DNA from: Vespula vulgaris
Lineage: Eukaryota; Arthropoda; Insecta; Hymenoptera; Vespidae
Direction: 5' to 3'
NCBI RefSeq assembly: GCF_905475345.1
Contig: NC_066587.1
Span: 5,312,070-5,376,069, forward strand
Length of the DNA: 64,000 nucleotides
Part shown: one piece after another, positions 1 through 12,300 of the stretch
Layout of the letters: the number at the start of each line of letters is the position of its first letter
Position numbering within the stretch: the first letter of the stretch is position 1
Notes under the pieces: generated by a model
The model's input: the letters and a program-made list of their open reading frames with translations, nothing else
Told to the model about the DNA's origin: nothing
Databases searched by the model: none
Position numbers and translations under genes: made by a program

Positions 1-72
1 AGTAATCATAAAAAAATGTATATATATATACATTAATTAATATTTTTCAATGTAAATTTAAATGCATAATAG

Positions 73-702
73 AAACTGGTGGACTCTTCAATTTGGCTGT
101 GAGATTAATGCAACTATTTTCTACTTGCAAGGAGGATTTTTCAAAACTAGCAGGAATTATAGGTCTTTACTTTCAAATACGAGATGACTACTGTAATTTA
201 TGTAATCAAGAAGTAAGTTAATAATTTATTTTGTTAACAGTAATAATTTTTATGAATATAAGTATTTTAAGATATTAATTTAAATAATTTAACTTTTACA
301 GTATACAGAAAATAAAACTTATTGTGAAGATTTATCTGAAGGTAAATTCAGTTTTCCTATTATTCATGCAATAAAAAGTCATCCTGGAGATAGTCAAATC
401 ATGAGTATCCTTTGATTATTTTGGCGATTATATATAAATTAATAATTTGAACGGTTTTTTAAAAAGAGTATTATTTCTTAACGTTTTGTAATACAGATAT
501 TTTAAGGCAACGAACTAAGAATATTGAAGTAAAACGTTATTGTGTAAATTTATTAGAAAAATTTGGATCATTTGCTTATACAAGACAAGTTCTTGAATCA
601 CTTGATAAAAAAGCTAGAGATGAAATAGACCGCCTTGGAGGAAATCCATTATTGATAAAACTTTTAGATGAAATTATAAATTGGAAGTCTCCAGAAACTT
701 GA
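73..702 (+). CDS. GGPS1: Geranylgeranyl diphosphate synthase, C-terminal part (partial at window start)
   Basis: Three exons are seen: 73-212, 302-404 and 497-702 (stop TGA 700-702), all with GT-AG introns; the 5' part lies outside the window. The roughly 149 residues visible begin in TGGLFNLAVRLMQLF, run through the second aspartate-rich motif QIRDDYCNL, then CEDLSEGKFSFPIIHAI and ILRQRTKNIEVKRYC, and end ...LLDEIINWKSPET. This order and the DDY-type second Asp motif match animal GGPS1, which condenses farnesyl diphosphate with isopentenyl diphosphate to make the C20 donor for protein geranylgeranylation. The first Asp-rich motif must be upstream. The first exon boundary is placed at the AG at 71-72 and could be off by a few bases. 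Identity is secure from the motifs; function is by family. Confidence 0.93.
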
Positions 703-2244
703 CTAAAAGTTTAATTCACAAAACATTCTATTATCTGCTTATTTTATTTAAGAATGTATATATATGATATAATACTTAATATTTTTTGTGTATCTGTTCT
801 ATAGAATTATTATAATTTTAACTACAGTTTTTATATAAATATTGGAAATATTAAATGTTTATAAAAAATACAGCATAAATAGAAAATGATTTAATTTTGG
901 TTTTTATGTGTCATAAATGTTGAAAGCCATTTAAAGTTTTTTATAAAATTATTATTCATTAAAATGAATAATAATCATGTTACAGTATATATAAAAGTGA
1001 TACATATATTATATAACAGTATTGAGAAAATTAATAATCTTTTTGGTACGTAAAAGATTAATATTAATTATTTATATATTAAAAATATGGGGTGGTGGTT
1101 AAATGGTATGTGTTATATAAATTAGCAATTCTTCTAAATGGAATTAAATGATATTTTTAATTTACATTTATTGGTTACTTATATTTTATCGTAAAACAAG
1201 TATAAATAACATTGTAAAATGTTTTCAATATTGATTGATTTTAAATATTTGTATGCATTTTACACATGTATAAAATACTATTAGTTACAACAGTTCCAGT
1301 ATTATTTTATTATTGTGCCTTTAATAAGTTTATAACCAATTATGTATTTCCAAGTTTTATTATCAATCTTGGTATTTATACTAAAATTTAATAATATATT
1401 GTATAATACATAACATTGAGCAATCAGCACCGATATTCATAATTGTTTGTACATTATGTGATTATACATTGCATGTTTGTATACATAATGGGCTATAATA
1501 TAGTTTAACATTGTGTAAAAAAGCACGCTTAAGTATTTGCTTCTATATCAACTAACAAAAATATTTGTTACTCGATATTTAAGCTTTGTCATTTGAATGA
1601 CATAATTTGTACAATTTCTTGTTAACGAACGGAAATATATTTTCGTTAATTTGACTTATAATCCACATGTCGCGTTAAACCATTTTTTCTTTATTCGTAT
1701 TTAAATGTGATTTAAAATTTATTATATATATATCTTTTTGTTTTTATTAAAATTAACCGTATAATAAATAAACAAAAAGAGGGATATACGAAAAAGTAAC
1801 GAGTTATGTTATTTAAAATCTATTTACTCATTTCTAATATTCACTTTTTGTTTTTCATTACGTGTATCAAATGTGATTGTTGTTATAAATGTTTACATAA
1901 TTTTATAACGCATGATAACTCAGTCTTTCCTAATATCGCTTTTTCATTATACTGTTTTCCATTCGATATATGATTTCTTCGTAGTACACGTACATTTTAT
2001 TGACTTCGGTCTATTAAAGTTATTCTCGAAAAATCTCCCAAAGAGTTCCCTCAATCGTAGATTACTCTCTATTTCTTTCTTTCTTCTCTTTCTGTTTTCT
2101 TTTCTTCTTATTAATTTCGAATTTATGCGAATATATTATACTTAATTATGTCGGACGAAGAAATCTGTCTGTTACTCGATATCACACGTATCGTTTGATA
2201 CACGTTTGAATACGAGTTTCCTTTCGTTCCAAACTTCAAAGAAG
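703..2244. other. AT-rich intergenic DNA with facing 3' UTRs
   Basis: No coding exon is recognised. The left part should hold the 3' UTR of GGPS1 (+), and the right part the 3' UTR of the TMEM72-like gene (-), so the two genes converge here. A TTTATT near 1691, which reads AATAAA on the minus strand, could be a polyadenylation signal for the minus-strand gene. Short open frames here look random. Confidence 0.6.
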
Positions 2245-2331
2245 TTAAGACACTGTAGCTATTTGACACGTCTTTGGTTCAGGCTCACTATCCTCATCGG
2301 ATTCACTGACCCAAGAGGGTTGACGTTCGTG
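2245..2331 (-). other. Candidate stop-codon readthrough extension (28 codons after UGA-C)
   Basis: Directly after the TGA at 2334-2332 the frame continues with HERQPSWVSESDEDSEPEPK and eight more residues to TAA at 2247-2245. The base after TGA is C, and UGA-C is known as the leakiest stop context in insects. The acidic Ser/Glu/Pro text resembles the end of the TMEM72 family tail. Alternatives are a recent nonsense mutation or a base error (TGG to TGA). Confidence 0.45.
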
Positions 2332-2503
2332 TCATATTTCTCCGTCGCTGTCACCGACTCGTACTGTTGGTCCAGACACACCGTCGTCTAATACTTCTGG
2401 TACCTTTAGTAAAAACAGTCTTTTAACAAATGATTTGTAATAATGATGATTTAATAGCAAATACAAATTTTATTCAATCCTCGCTCTATTTTATTATCTC
2501 TTT

Positions 2504-2556
<53 letters not shown>

Positions 2557-5500
2557 ATCAGTAAATAATAAACAGAGACAAAATTATTCAAAGTCATTTA
2601 ACTTTCTTTTTTGTTTAATATGTTTATTTATTTTTTTTTTTGGAATCCGCTTACCAAAACTTCTTCGAAACGATCGTAATTTTCGGGTCTCGCGTTTAGA
2701 AGACTTTCCCCAACAGAATCTGTCCCGGAGCTTGATTGGCAGGAAATACGTCTTCCTAAAGCGCTCGAAGCAATGTGCAACAAGGATAAAATTGCTAACA
2801 AGCCAGCTGAAAATAAAAATAAAAAGTTAGTATAATATTATTCATAATTGCGTAATAAATTGCTTAATATTTAAATATAGTTCACGACACTAATGCGATA
2901 TTTTTTAATTTGTATAAATTTAAATAAATATCTTTGGGACCAAACTTTCGGTCGATCTTCGCATATTAATTTTTATATAAACTTACGAGCAGTTAAGTAG
3001 AGCGTGGTCAGTTCTCGTTTATAAAATGAATCGTTAATGTAATTTTCAAGTATGATGATCTCTGTGCGAAAGTCGAAACATAAAGTTTTCTCGATGAAAT
3101 AGTTTCGTTCATTCATCATGTAACATCATGAAAAGACGTATTACATTTTCTACATAGTATGTTAAATTCTATCATTTATAAAAGAAATGTAAACGTACTT
3201 TAATCAACATTCGATCCGTATATATCGTAATTATAAAATGTTCCGTAAGACCTTTTTTCTTATTTCTTCATCTCCTTTTCTTCCTTTTTCTTTTCTTTTA
3301 TTTTTATTTTTCATTTGAGTCAAACAGAAGAGAGAAATTCAGTTCGAAGCGAGAGTCAACGAGAATGCGGAAAGGTTCTTATCTTAAAACTTGGATTTTA
3401 ATCGCGGCTCGTGTTCTCTCGAAAACTTTTCTATTAGATTATTCACTTTTGTTATGGAAACTTCGAGACTTCGATAGCACGGAGTTCATTTCCTTTTTTT
3501 TCGTGTTTTTAATCGAGAACGTTAAACAAGTAGGTAGATGATATATCGTATTAAAAATTCCTTGTAGAACAATACGAAGATACAAAGATTTAGTTGGAAG
3601 GTTTGTGCTTGGTCGTGATATTTATTCACGACATTCGCGCATCATTATTTATTAAGGGAAGGCCGGAAAAGAGATCCCATAAAGTTGCACGCATGACGCA
3701 TTTAAGCATTCCGTTTGCCAACTTACCCGCGACATAGGAGAGCCCGAGTTTGTGCGGTTTCCACGCCAAAATGCAGGACAGTGGTAGATAAAACAATGCT
3801 CTCCGCCAACCCTTCGTTATCGCGAGTACACGCGACCAGCAATACGAACAAAGGGACTCTTCGTTTCTAAAAGCAAAAGTCACGATTTTATCTCTTACGC
3901 TTATTTTGTTGTACACTATCTCACTTTTTAGTCATTCTTTTTTTTCCCCGAATCGATCGAGCGAAACAGAGATTTTTTACCCTTCAACAACAAAAATCAT
4001 ACTTTGCAAAATACCTACCCGAAGAAAAAAAAAGAACAAAAGATAAAAATTTGCGAAGAAAATTATATTGAAAACGTATGCTCTCTTGTCGATTGGTCAT
4101 TCGATTACTCGTATTATATTTCAGTAGTATTAACGTAAAAGAGGAGCACTTTGCTTCGTGCGACCTATCGCACTTGAATTAGATCGTATCTACGATGGAC
4201 TTGAACTAGAGAGCGATTCTATGAATTGCAGCTATGCTAGACGAAAGCCAGACGAGAGCAATAGAATTCCATGTTTTTTTGTGACTCTTCTCTCCTCTTT
4301 TATTGATTCTGTATATACGAGACGAATAAAAAGCGAAAAAGGGTTGTGTCTCCTGGAAATTTATGTCGATGAGGAATTTGAAAATGTTCTATTTAGTTAA
4401 ATAGAAGCTACGTGTTTCTACTTGATTTACTTATTGTATAAAAAAACAAACAAGAAAAAGAAAAATAATATTAACTTATTTCCTTGTGAAATAACAAAAG
4501 AATTAAAAAAAAACAAGAGGATAAGCTACAAAATTAGAAGTTCCAGAGATATGGATTATCACATCTTTCATGCCAGTCAGCATGTTTTCCCTGTCAGTCG
4601 TAACTACTTTAGTTATAAACGAGATATCGAGTGGTCGTAGCCAAGCGTTTTAATGGCTACGACAAGGGCGTAAACTTCCGAAATGCGACGTGTCGGATCG
4701 AGATAGATGGGACTAAGTCGGTCAATAAAGACCCGTCCTCGTTTCCCTTTCAACTTCTTCTTTTACCAGCAGACACACATATAAACGCTGGCTAAAGACG
4801 CGCGCGCACACATTTCCTAGATCACCCGAATTTTCTCCTTCGCTGAGATGAGTTTGGCGAACTTTCGGATTCCAAATTGGCGTCGTTCTATCGTTGCGTG
4901 CCCCTTTCCTCTCTTTCTCTCTCTCTTCGTTTATCCTTTTGCCCTTCTTCTATCCTTCTATTCGGACACCGAACTTGCTTTAGTAATACAACGAAAACTG
5001 GGCTAAACTTTTCGACTTAGTAATTGCCAGCTTACTTCACCGACTCTTTTTCAGTAGGAAAACTAAACTATGAGAGGCTTTAACGAATCTCTCTAATTTA
5101 CTCTTCAACCCTCGGCTATCGTGGTCGTAGCGCTATCTCTGAGGTTATTCACAATAATATTAATTAACGCGAATTTTGTTTTTCTCTGGGAACCTCGAGT
5201 GCCACGATGTTGTGTAACTTTCTGCGAATCTACCTCTAATTCCTATACACGTAATTATGAAATCAAAAAAAAATTCACGCGAGAAAAAAAGGTGAGCCAG
5301 CGTAAGCACTCACGTTTGCGAATTTTGCGAGAATAAACTCACGGATTTCTTCTAGTTTATTATTTTTTTTTTTAAATTTTCCTCACTCCTTTCTCTTTTT
5401 TTTTTTTTATCAGACAATATTGTTTGATTTTCGTGTTTAACGAATTATGTTTTCGTATTATTAATGTTTCATTATATTGAATAAGAGTAGATATTTTTTG

Positions 5501-8500
5501 ATGCAAAATCATTATATGATCCTAATTTAATTATAAGGATCCTAATTTATTTGATAAGAAAATCACAAGTTTTAGTAATATAATTCGAGCGTTTAAATGC
5601 AAAAGAAAATTCAAAGAGTTCTACCTGAATGATCTTTTCTTTTGTACGTTGAACATTATTAGTATGCAATTAAGATATATAATAAACAATTTATTTAACA
5701 TAATGAACGTACCTTACACAAATCTGTACGAACAAAGTGATGGCCCAGGTGATTTCGAGAAAAAAGATCATTATGGATGAGGCTCTGAAATAGAATTAGA
5801 AATGATATAATCATAATTGTGTTGAGATGTTCGTAAACTAAATAGCGGGTGTATGTGAATATTATATGTGTACTTCGTTTATGACAAAACAGTATCGCAA
5901 AGAAAAAAAATGTGTTAATGAAAAAAAAATGAAGGAAATCAAATGAGAAGATTATGTATAATTAATAAAAAGATGCAAATAAGTGGGATGGAATACGATG
6001 ACGAAGATTGAGAAAGAATGGCTACAACAGAATAAATAAGGAATGTAAAATAATTTAGAAACTAAAAAAAATATGTATGTGTGTGTGTGTGTGTGTGTGA
6101 AAGCTTAAGCACGTAATATTTTTAACAAAAACGAGTGATAATTAAAACGAAATAATTTATCTCACTCAAATATATTTCTTTCTATTTCTCTACACTATCA
6201 TGCCATCAATTTAAAAATAGAATAATCTTGATACGTTGGGTCAACAATAAAAATATACATTAATTACTGTGCAAACTATAAAATTCGCGTAATGACGTAG
6301 AAAAGATCAAATGTTATTCTCAATTTTTTTTCTTCCTATGCTCGGAATACATAGTTAATGCGGTATATAAGAATAATAAATTATCGTAGAGATGTAATTA
6401 TTTTCTTTGAAAGAATAAAAACAACTCTAATAGGTATCAAAGAATTTCATATGTACATTTAGAATACATATGATTATATTTGATACAACGTAATTAAACA
6501 AACAAACTTGTGAGTTTTTCTTATAGATATTGAAAGATATTGGAGATATATTTATTATTAAATGTATCTTACGTAGAGAGGAAGAGAAATTATCGAATAG
6601 TTTTTCAAATCGACTAAACATTATCGAAATGGTAATTTCATTCTTTCTTTTGCTTCTTCCGTCCTTCGTTTCCTACTGGTAATAATTAAATCTTCTTTAA
6701 AATTAAATTGTGAGCAGAAAGATGAGATTATGTTTTCCGTCGTCTTCGATGGAAATCGTCGTTCATTATGCCACGTTTTAATCCTACTTCGTACTTGTTT
6801 ACTATTTTTTTTTTTTTCGTTACATAACGAGATAAGAACGTAAAAAACACATTAAATATAGAATTGAATCGAGTTTCTAATCTAACGTCAATATTTTTTT
6901 TTCTCTGAATCTGGATAATGCGTGAATTGAATTACGGTATACGCATGTTGAATTATCCTCACGTAACGTAAAGGCCCATATTGTGTCGACGGTACGCCAC
7001 ATCCACTCCAACTCCGCATACAACTGAAAGGAAAATAAAAATAAAAATAAGATTTATCATTAAATAAGCTGTAAAATATCTAAATAAAATTAAAGTGTCA
7101 AATAAAATCTTAAATGTTGTACCGCATTCTAATTAAGTTGAAAAAGTTTTACGAATACATACAGCAATATAGAAAGATGAAGTACTTCTTTTGGCTGCAT
7201 TAACGTTATAAATTCAACTCGAGACGTTAACTACATTTATTATTGGCAGACGCGACTGAAAAAACGTACATATGTATATAGGTAGGCTTTCTGCTTTACA
7301 ACTTACAGCTCACGTATACCCAGAGACCTAATAGGTATCTATATATCTATCTTCCGTATCAGAACCCTCGAATATTTGGCACTGAATTCACAACGTGTAC
7401 CAAACGTGCCATCCCTTTAATTACTACTATAAGAGTGAATTTTAAGTACATTCAAGAACTATAAGAAGAGTCAGTTTGTTGTTGGCTTGATACACTTGTT
7501 AGTTGTAATACGAAGACAATTTAATGAATACGCGACTTTTTTTCACTTTAAGATGTGTTTCACTTTAAGAATGAAATGTATACATTATCATCATCTGTAG
7601 ATAAAACCGTGAATTTTTCAAATGGCCCTAGTATATAAAACTTACATACAATCAATACATATGTGTGTGTATATACATATATATTTGAAACAACGACATA
7701 TTTAAAATATGGACATTTTAATAATTGTTTATCTTTATAGAATCAATAATAAACGATAAATTTGAAGAGCAATACAATCCAGGAAGATTTTAATCAAGGA
7801 AATGGGATGCAAAGTGGTTTTTGTCGTGAATAGTTTATATCTCGTCGGCATTCTCATATAGTGAAAATGAATTTTCAGTTTAAGTGATGACTTGCATTAC
7901 AAGAGCTATTGAAATTTCATTGTTATTGCGATTACGTGGAATTAACTGAAATTTAACGTAATTTTGAAGGCAGACGATGGAGGGGAATGAAATTGAATTT
8001 GATCAATTTTATACGTATAATTAATTGTTGGAACGTTCGATCGTACGAGATTTATTAATGCAGATTATTTAATATTGCATTTAGACATGTATATTTAAAA
8101 AATGTATATATTTAAATTAGAAAAAAAATATATATATATGCACGAAACGATATATGCAACGAAATTCCATTGGAATTAATAACGATATATTTTTCGTAGA
8201 TGATGATAGATCACGATGAAGTGGTACTTCATCAATGGCAGTGCGATGCTGATCGAAATCAACAACTTACCCTTTCAAGAGGGTAGCGTGATACGGGTAG
8301 AAAAGTTTGACGTTCGATTATCATCGTTCGTCCATGCGATAGACGATAAGCATGATGTCAGTACGATGCGATTATAAAATACGAATTGGAAAATACGATT
8401 GAAGTGGCGCTCGAGTGGAGCGCGCTCGATCAAATGGTACTCGAGCAGAGATTGTTGGTGTCACAGACGCGTGCCGACGAAAGCTTGTTTTCATAGAATC

Positions 8501-8771
8501 GATCAATTTCTCGATAGGGATAGAGATGAGATATTTTATCGTATAATAAAACAAATCGAATATGATTTGTAAATAATAAAAAATATAGATTAGATCTTTT
8601 GTATCTCCGTTTGTATCTGACGAATTTAATTATTTTCTTTCCTTTGAAATGAAATGCTATACTTTTTAAAACGAGAAAATATTCTAAATAATCTTTATTG
8701 CACATTTGTAGTATTTCTGTATAATGTTTATATAATTAATCTTATAAATGACATATTTATCATATATATTT

Positions 8772-8821
<50 letters not shown>

Positions 8822-9335
8822 GAATTCACAATAAATTTTCCATTATGAATTCCTACTTATGAATTATTAAGGCTTGGATTATCGTGCCATTGCAGAAATT
8901 TAACTATACTGCACATTTACATACTCCCTGTCGGTCTAAAGGTCGCTGAAACAATGGAGATATATGATCATATATACATAAAGCATGTGAAGTGACGCGT
9001 CGCCCATTTCTCTATATCTATGATTTCAATGATACAGTGTTATAAATATATGAAATAAAAAATGATAATAGACAAGTTATTTGAAGAAATCATAGGATTT
9101 ATTAGATTTATAATATAAAAGGACAACAAGAAAATGTTGAATAATGGAAAAGTATTAGTAGAATAAGAAGAAGAAACAAAGAGGTCAAGTAAATTGGCCA
9201 GAGAAATAGAAAATTGTTTCATCTTATTCGCTACGTAAAGAAAATATTTAGTATTGTCGACTCGAAGAAATTTCTTGCAGAATTAAATACTGCAATAATT
9301 ACCACAAATAGAAATACTGAAAACAGAGCAAGAGA

Positions 9336-9380
<45 letters not shown>

Positions 9381-12300
9381 GAGAAACAAAATATAAAAAG
9401 AAAAATGGTAAGAAATATGAAGAAGGTAGAAAAATTCTTCTAATCGTTTTTTCTCAGCCCTTTTCTTTCTTTTTTAGGGATGCAGAATACGACATTCGTT
9501 TTCTCTCTTTAATTTCTTTCTCCGTCGGTAGGACGAAGACAGATCGGTACGATTGAACTTTCATCTTCTCTTTCTCGTTTACCAGCCTTCCGAAGCTTTT
9601 ACTTTCTCTTCGTTGAACTTTACCTTTCATCGTTTTTCATCTTTCTTTAGCTTTTCTTGCTCTACTTTTTCTTCATTTCCTTTTCCTTTTTCTCTTTATT
9701 TCTATATACATTTTCTCCACTTCTCTACGTGCCATTCGATCTTCGAGTATTTTTTCCTTGTTTTCACAAAAGAACGTGCGTCTTTTTCAGATGAAACATT
9801 TCTCAGCTTCTCGTGACTATGCGCCGTGGAAAAATTGAAATTTTAAAACGTCGCACGGTCTCAATTAGAGACACGACGCTACCCTCGGATGCATCTCCGC
9901 GATGCAATTAACCACGGACACCACTTGCGCTAAGAGTATCCCTTAAAAGGACTGAAAGCACGTTATAATTAAGACGTCGTGCTACTTCTTCGTATAATTA
10001 GCCGCCACCGTCGAGATATCTAAGTTGTTGAAAACCAATGCTTTAACTTTTTCGTTGGCGATCGATAGAATTTTATTTTTAAATTTCATTTATTTGAACA
10101 AAAAATTTCGCATGAGAAAATAATGCATAGAGAAAAATCCTTTATCTTCTTTTCTCAGTCGAAATGGATATGATATTTCGTTTCATTCCGTGAATGTAAA
10201 AACTAAAAATTCCCATAGAAGTAACGAACGATGCAGATCGTATTCCACGAATTGCGCGGACGAACGAAATGAAGATAGGAATGAACTTTTTTCAAGCTTT
10301 AAAGGATTTTACGACGTTTTGAAAAAAAAAAAAGAAAAAGAAAGGAAAAGAAAGAAGTAAAAAACCATTGGACTATTGAAACATTAGAAACGCTCGACTA
10401 GTTCGAGGGTCTAATGGACACGATAATTCCACGTTAAATTAAGCTAAATGTTTTAACGAAGAGTCTCGCTCGATATTAACGACGAGAACTAATTGCTCTT
10501 GCTCAAACAATCGTTTTAATTTGAGTCATATTTATCGAATTTTCTACCAAATTTGTCGATGACTCAAGATTAAATATATAGCTATAAAATATACGAGTAT
10601 GTCAAATAGAAATCGTGCATTAGCAAATAAAATACAAAAAAAAAATCGTATTGACAATCTCTTCTTACTTTCTTCCTTGACAGTCTTGTAACGATAAATA
10701 GAAATCATTTCACTTTTCAGAGGCAGATGTGCCTCTCTCCCTCTCAAATTCGTATGCGTCAAATGCAGTCGTACGTTCTCCTTCTACGTATTGATAGAAA
10801 TTGAATTGTCAAAATTTTTCCAACGTGACGATTTGATTTATTTCGAGGTCACACAGAGATAGAAACTAGTAATTGACGCAGCAATTAATTTAATTGGTAC
10901 AGTACTGACCTCCATACCTTTTATTTTACTATGGATGACAACCTTTTGGAGATATAGATTTCTCTGTAAATTGCTATGGTACATTGACAAACATCATATT
11001 GCGTCATGATTTTTTTTGTAAAGATGAATGCTTTTGCGTCTTTTCAAAGTAGGACTTTTGTTCTTGATTAAAATGGCCCAACATGCATTTTTGAATAGTA
11101 ATATAGCATTCCCAGCCGTAGTACACGTATGAGACTAGATACAAGCTTTTTGTAGAAGCGATGAAAGCTTCTGTAACCAACTCCGCTAAACTCAAGCTTC
11201 AAGTATTCTCTCATCAGGGAATGCAGCATTCCTTTAAAAAACATGGGTCCATTCTCTTGCCTTTTATTACAGTTGGTTGGATTCTGTAAATGTCGTTGTG
11301 AAGTACTATAAGTACAGACGAAATAAAACTGTGATTTATTCTTTTTTTTTTTTATATAAATGAATCGTACGATTTCGTTCGAAAAAAATTTTTTCTCTCA
11401 ACATCTGCTCTTTGAAATGACCACCGATATATTTTCAATGTTTCCAGTCGCTATGAAAGGGATCTATGTGTATACGAATGTATTTAAATGCCCTTAAAAT
11501 TATATTGCAATTGTAGTTAATATTATTATCATTTCGACAATATCATAAACGCGGAAACGTGCGTGTAACCTTTTATCTTTTTCAGGGTCCTTCCGCTTCC
11601 AAGAAAATACAAATACTTGTAGTAACATAAATAACTCACACATATCCATCTGATTCACACTTTTGATATGCACATCAGCTATTTCCTGCAGAGAATTTTT
11701 CTGCATTCGCTTGAATAAATCATACATATACATAAATATCATAACTCATATATAATAATACAGAATAAAAGGACAAAATGACTTTAATTTCTCTCGTATA
11801 ATCAGATTAAAAGTTATGAGTAGAGACTCTAGTTTTTATGAATGTAAGATGTCTACAAACGACGAGTTATAAACAATAAGACGTTAGAAGTAAAGAGTAT
11901 ATAAAGTACCATATTTCGTGAGAGGAAAGAATAGAATATCTAAGTGTGAGAAAGACAAAGAAGAAACAAAGGCAGACGAGGTATAATGAAAGTATAAAAG
12001 CAAAACGAATGGTACGATGAGAAAGGTATACAGTTGATGAAGTAAGAAGCAAACATGTACGAAATGTATTGTTCTTTCTAACTTTGAAATGGATCTCAAG
12101 AAAAGAATGTTTGCAAGAAATGGAAAGGTGCTCAAGGGTCCTTTGCTAAGATGCAAATGTAACTCTCCCTTTAGGCGATCATAAAAATGATTCAAAAATA
12201 TATCAAAGTAAATGAAAAAAATTAATAGACGCGTTATATCTCTAATTGATACGGAGTACATAACTAACGTATGTACATCACCAGGAAGGATATATAAATC

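Larger units (their letters stand above)
7024..12290. other. Left part of the giant first intron of the TMEM72-like gene
   Basis: No exon is recognised on either strand. The stretch is AT-rich with two microsatellites (8775-8819 and 9331-9378), and its right end should carry the upstream control region of the nested M13 peptidase gene. Open frames on the minus strand near 11004-11195, 11500-11742 and 11884-12306 were examined and not accepted, because they show no family match and no supported start or splice structure. Confidence 0.6.

Noticed and set aside
8271..8324. Minus-strand ATG frame MIIERQTFLPVSRYPLERG before a GTAAGT donor, first taken as exon 1 of the TMEM72-like gene
   Set aside because: It ends in phase 0, but exon 2 needs phase 1, and the phase-1 frame contains a stop. 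The exon at 21104-21215 fits in phase and in family resemblance.
11004..11195. Minus-strand open frame containing LVTEAFIASTKSLYLVSYVYYGWECY
   Set aside because: It has a stop just upstream, no ATG or clear acceptor, and no family I recognise; a chance frame or a decayed fragment.
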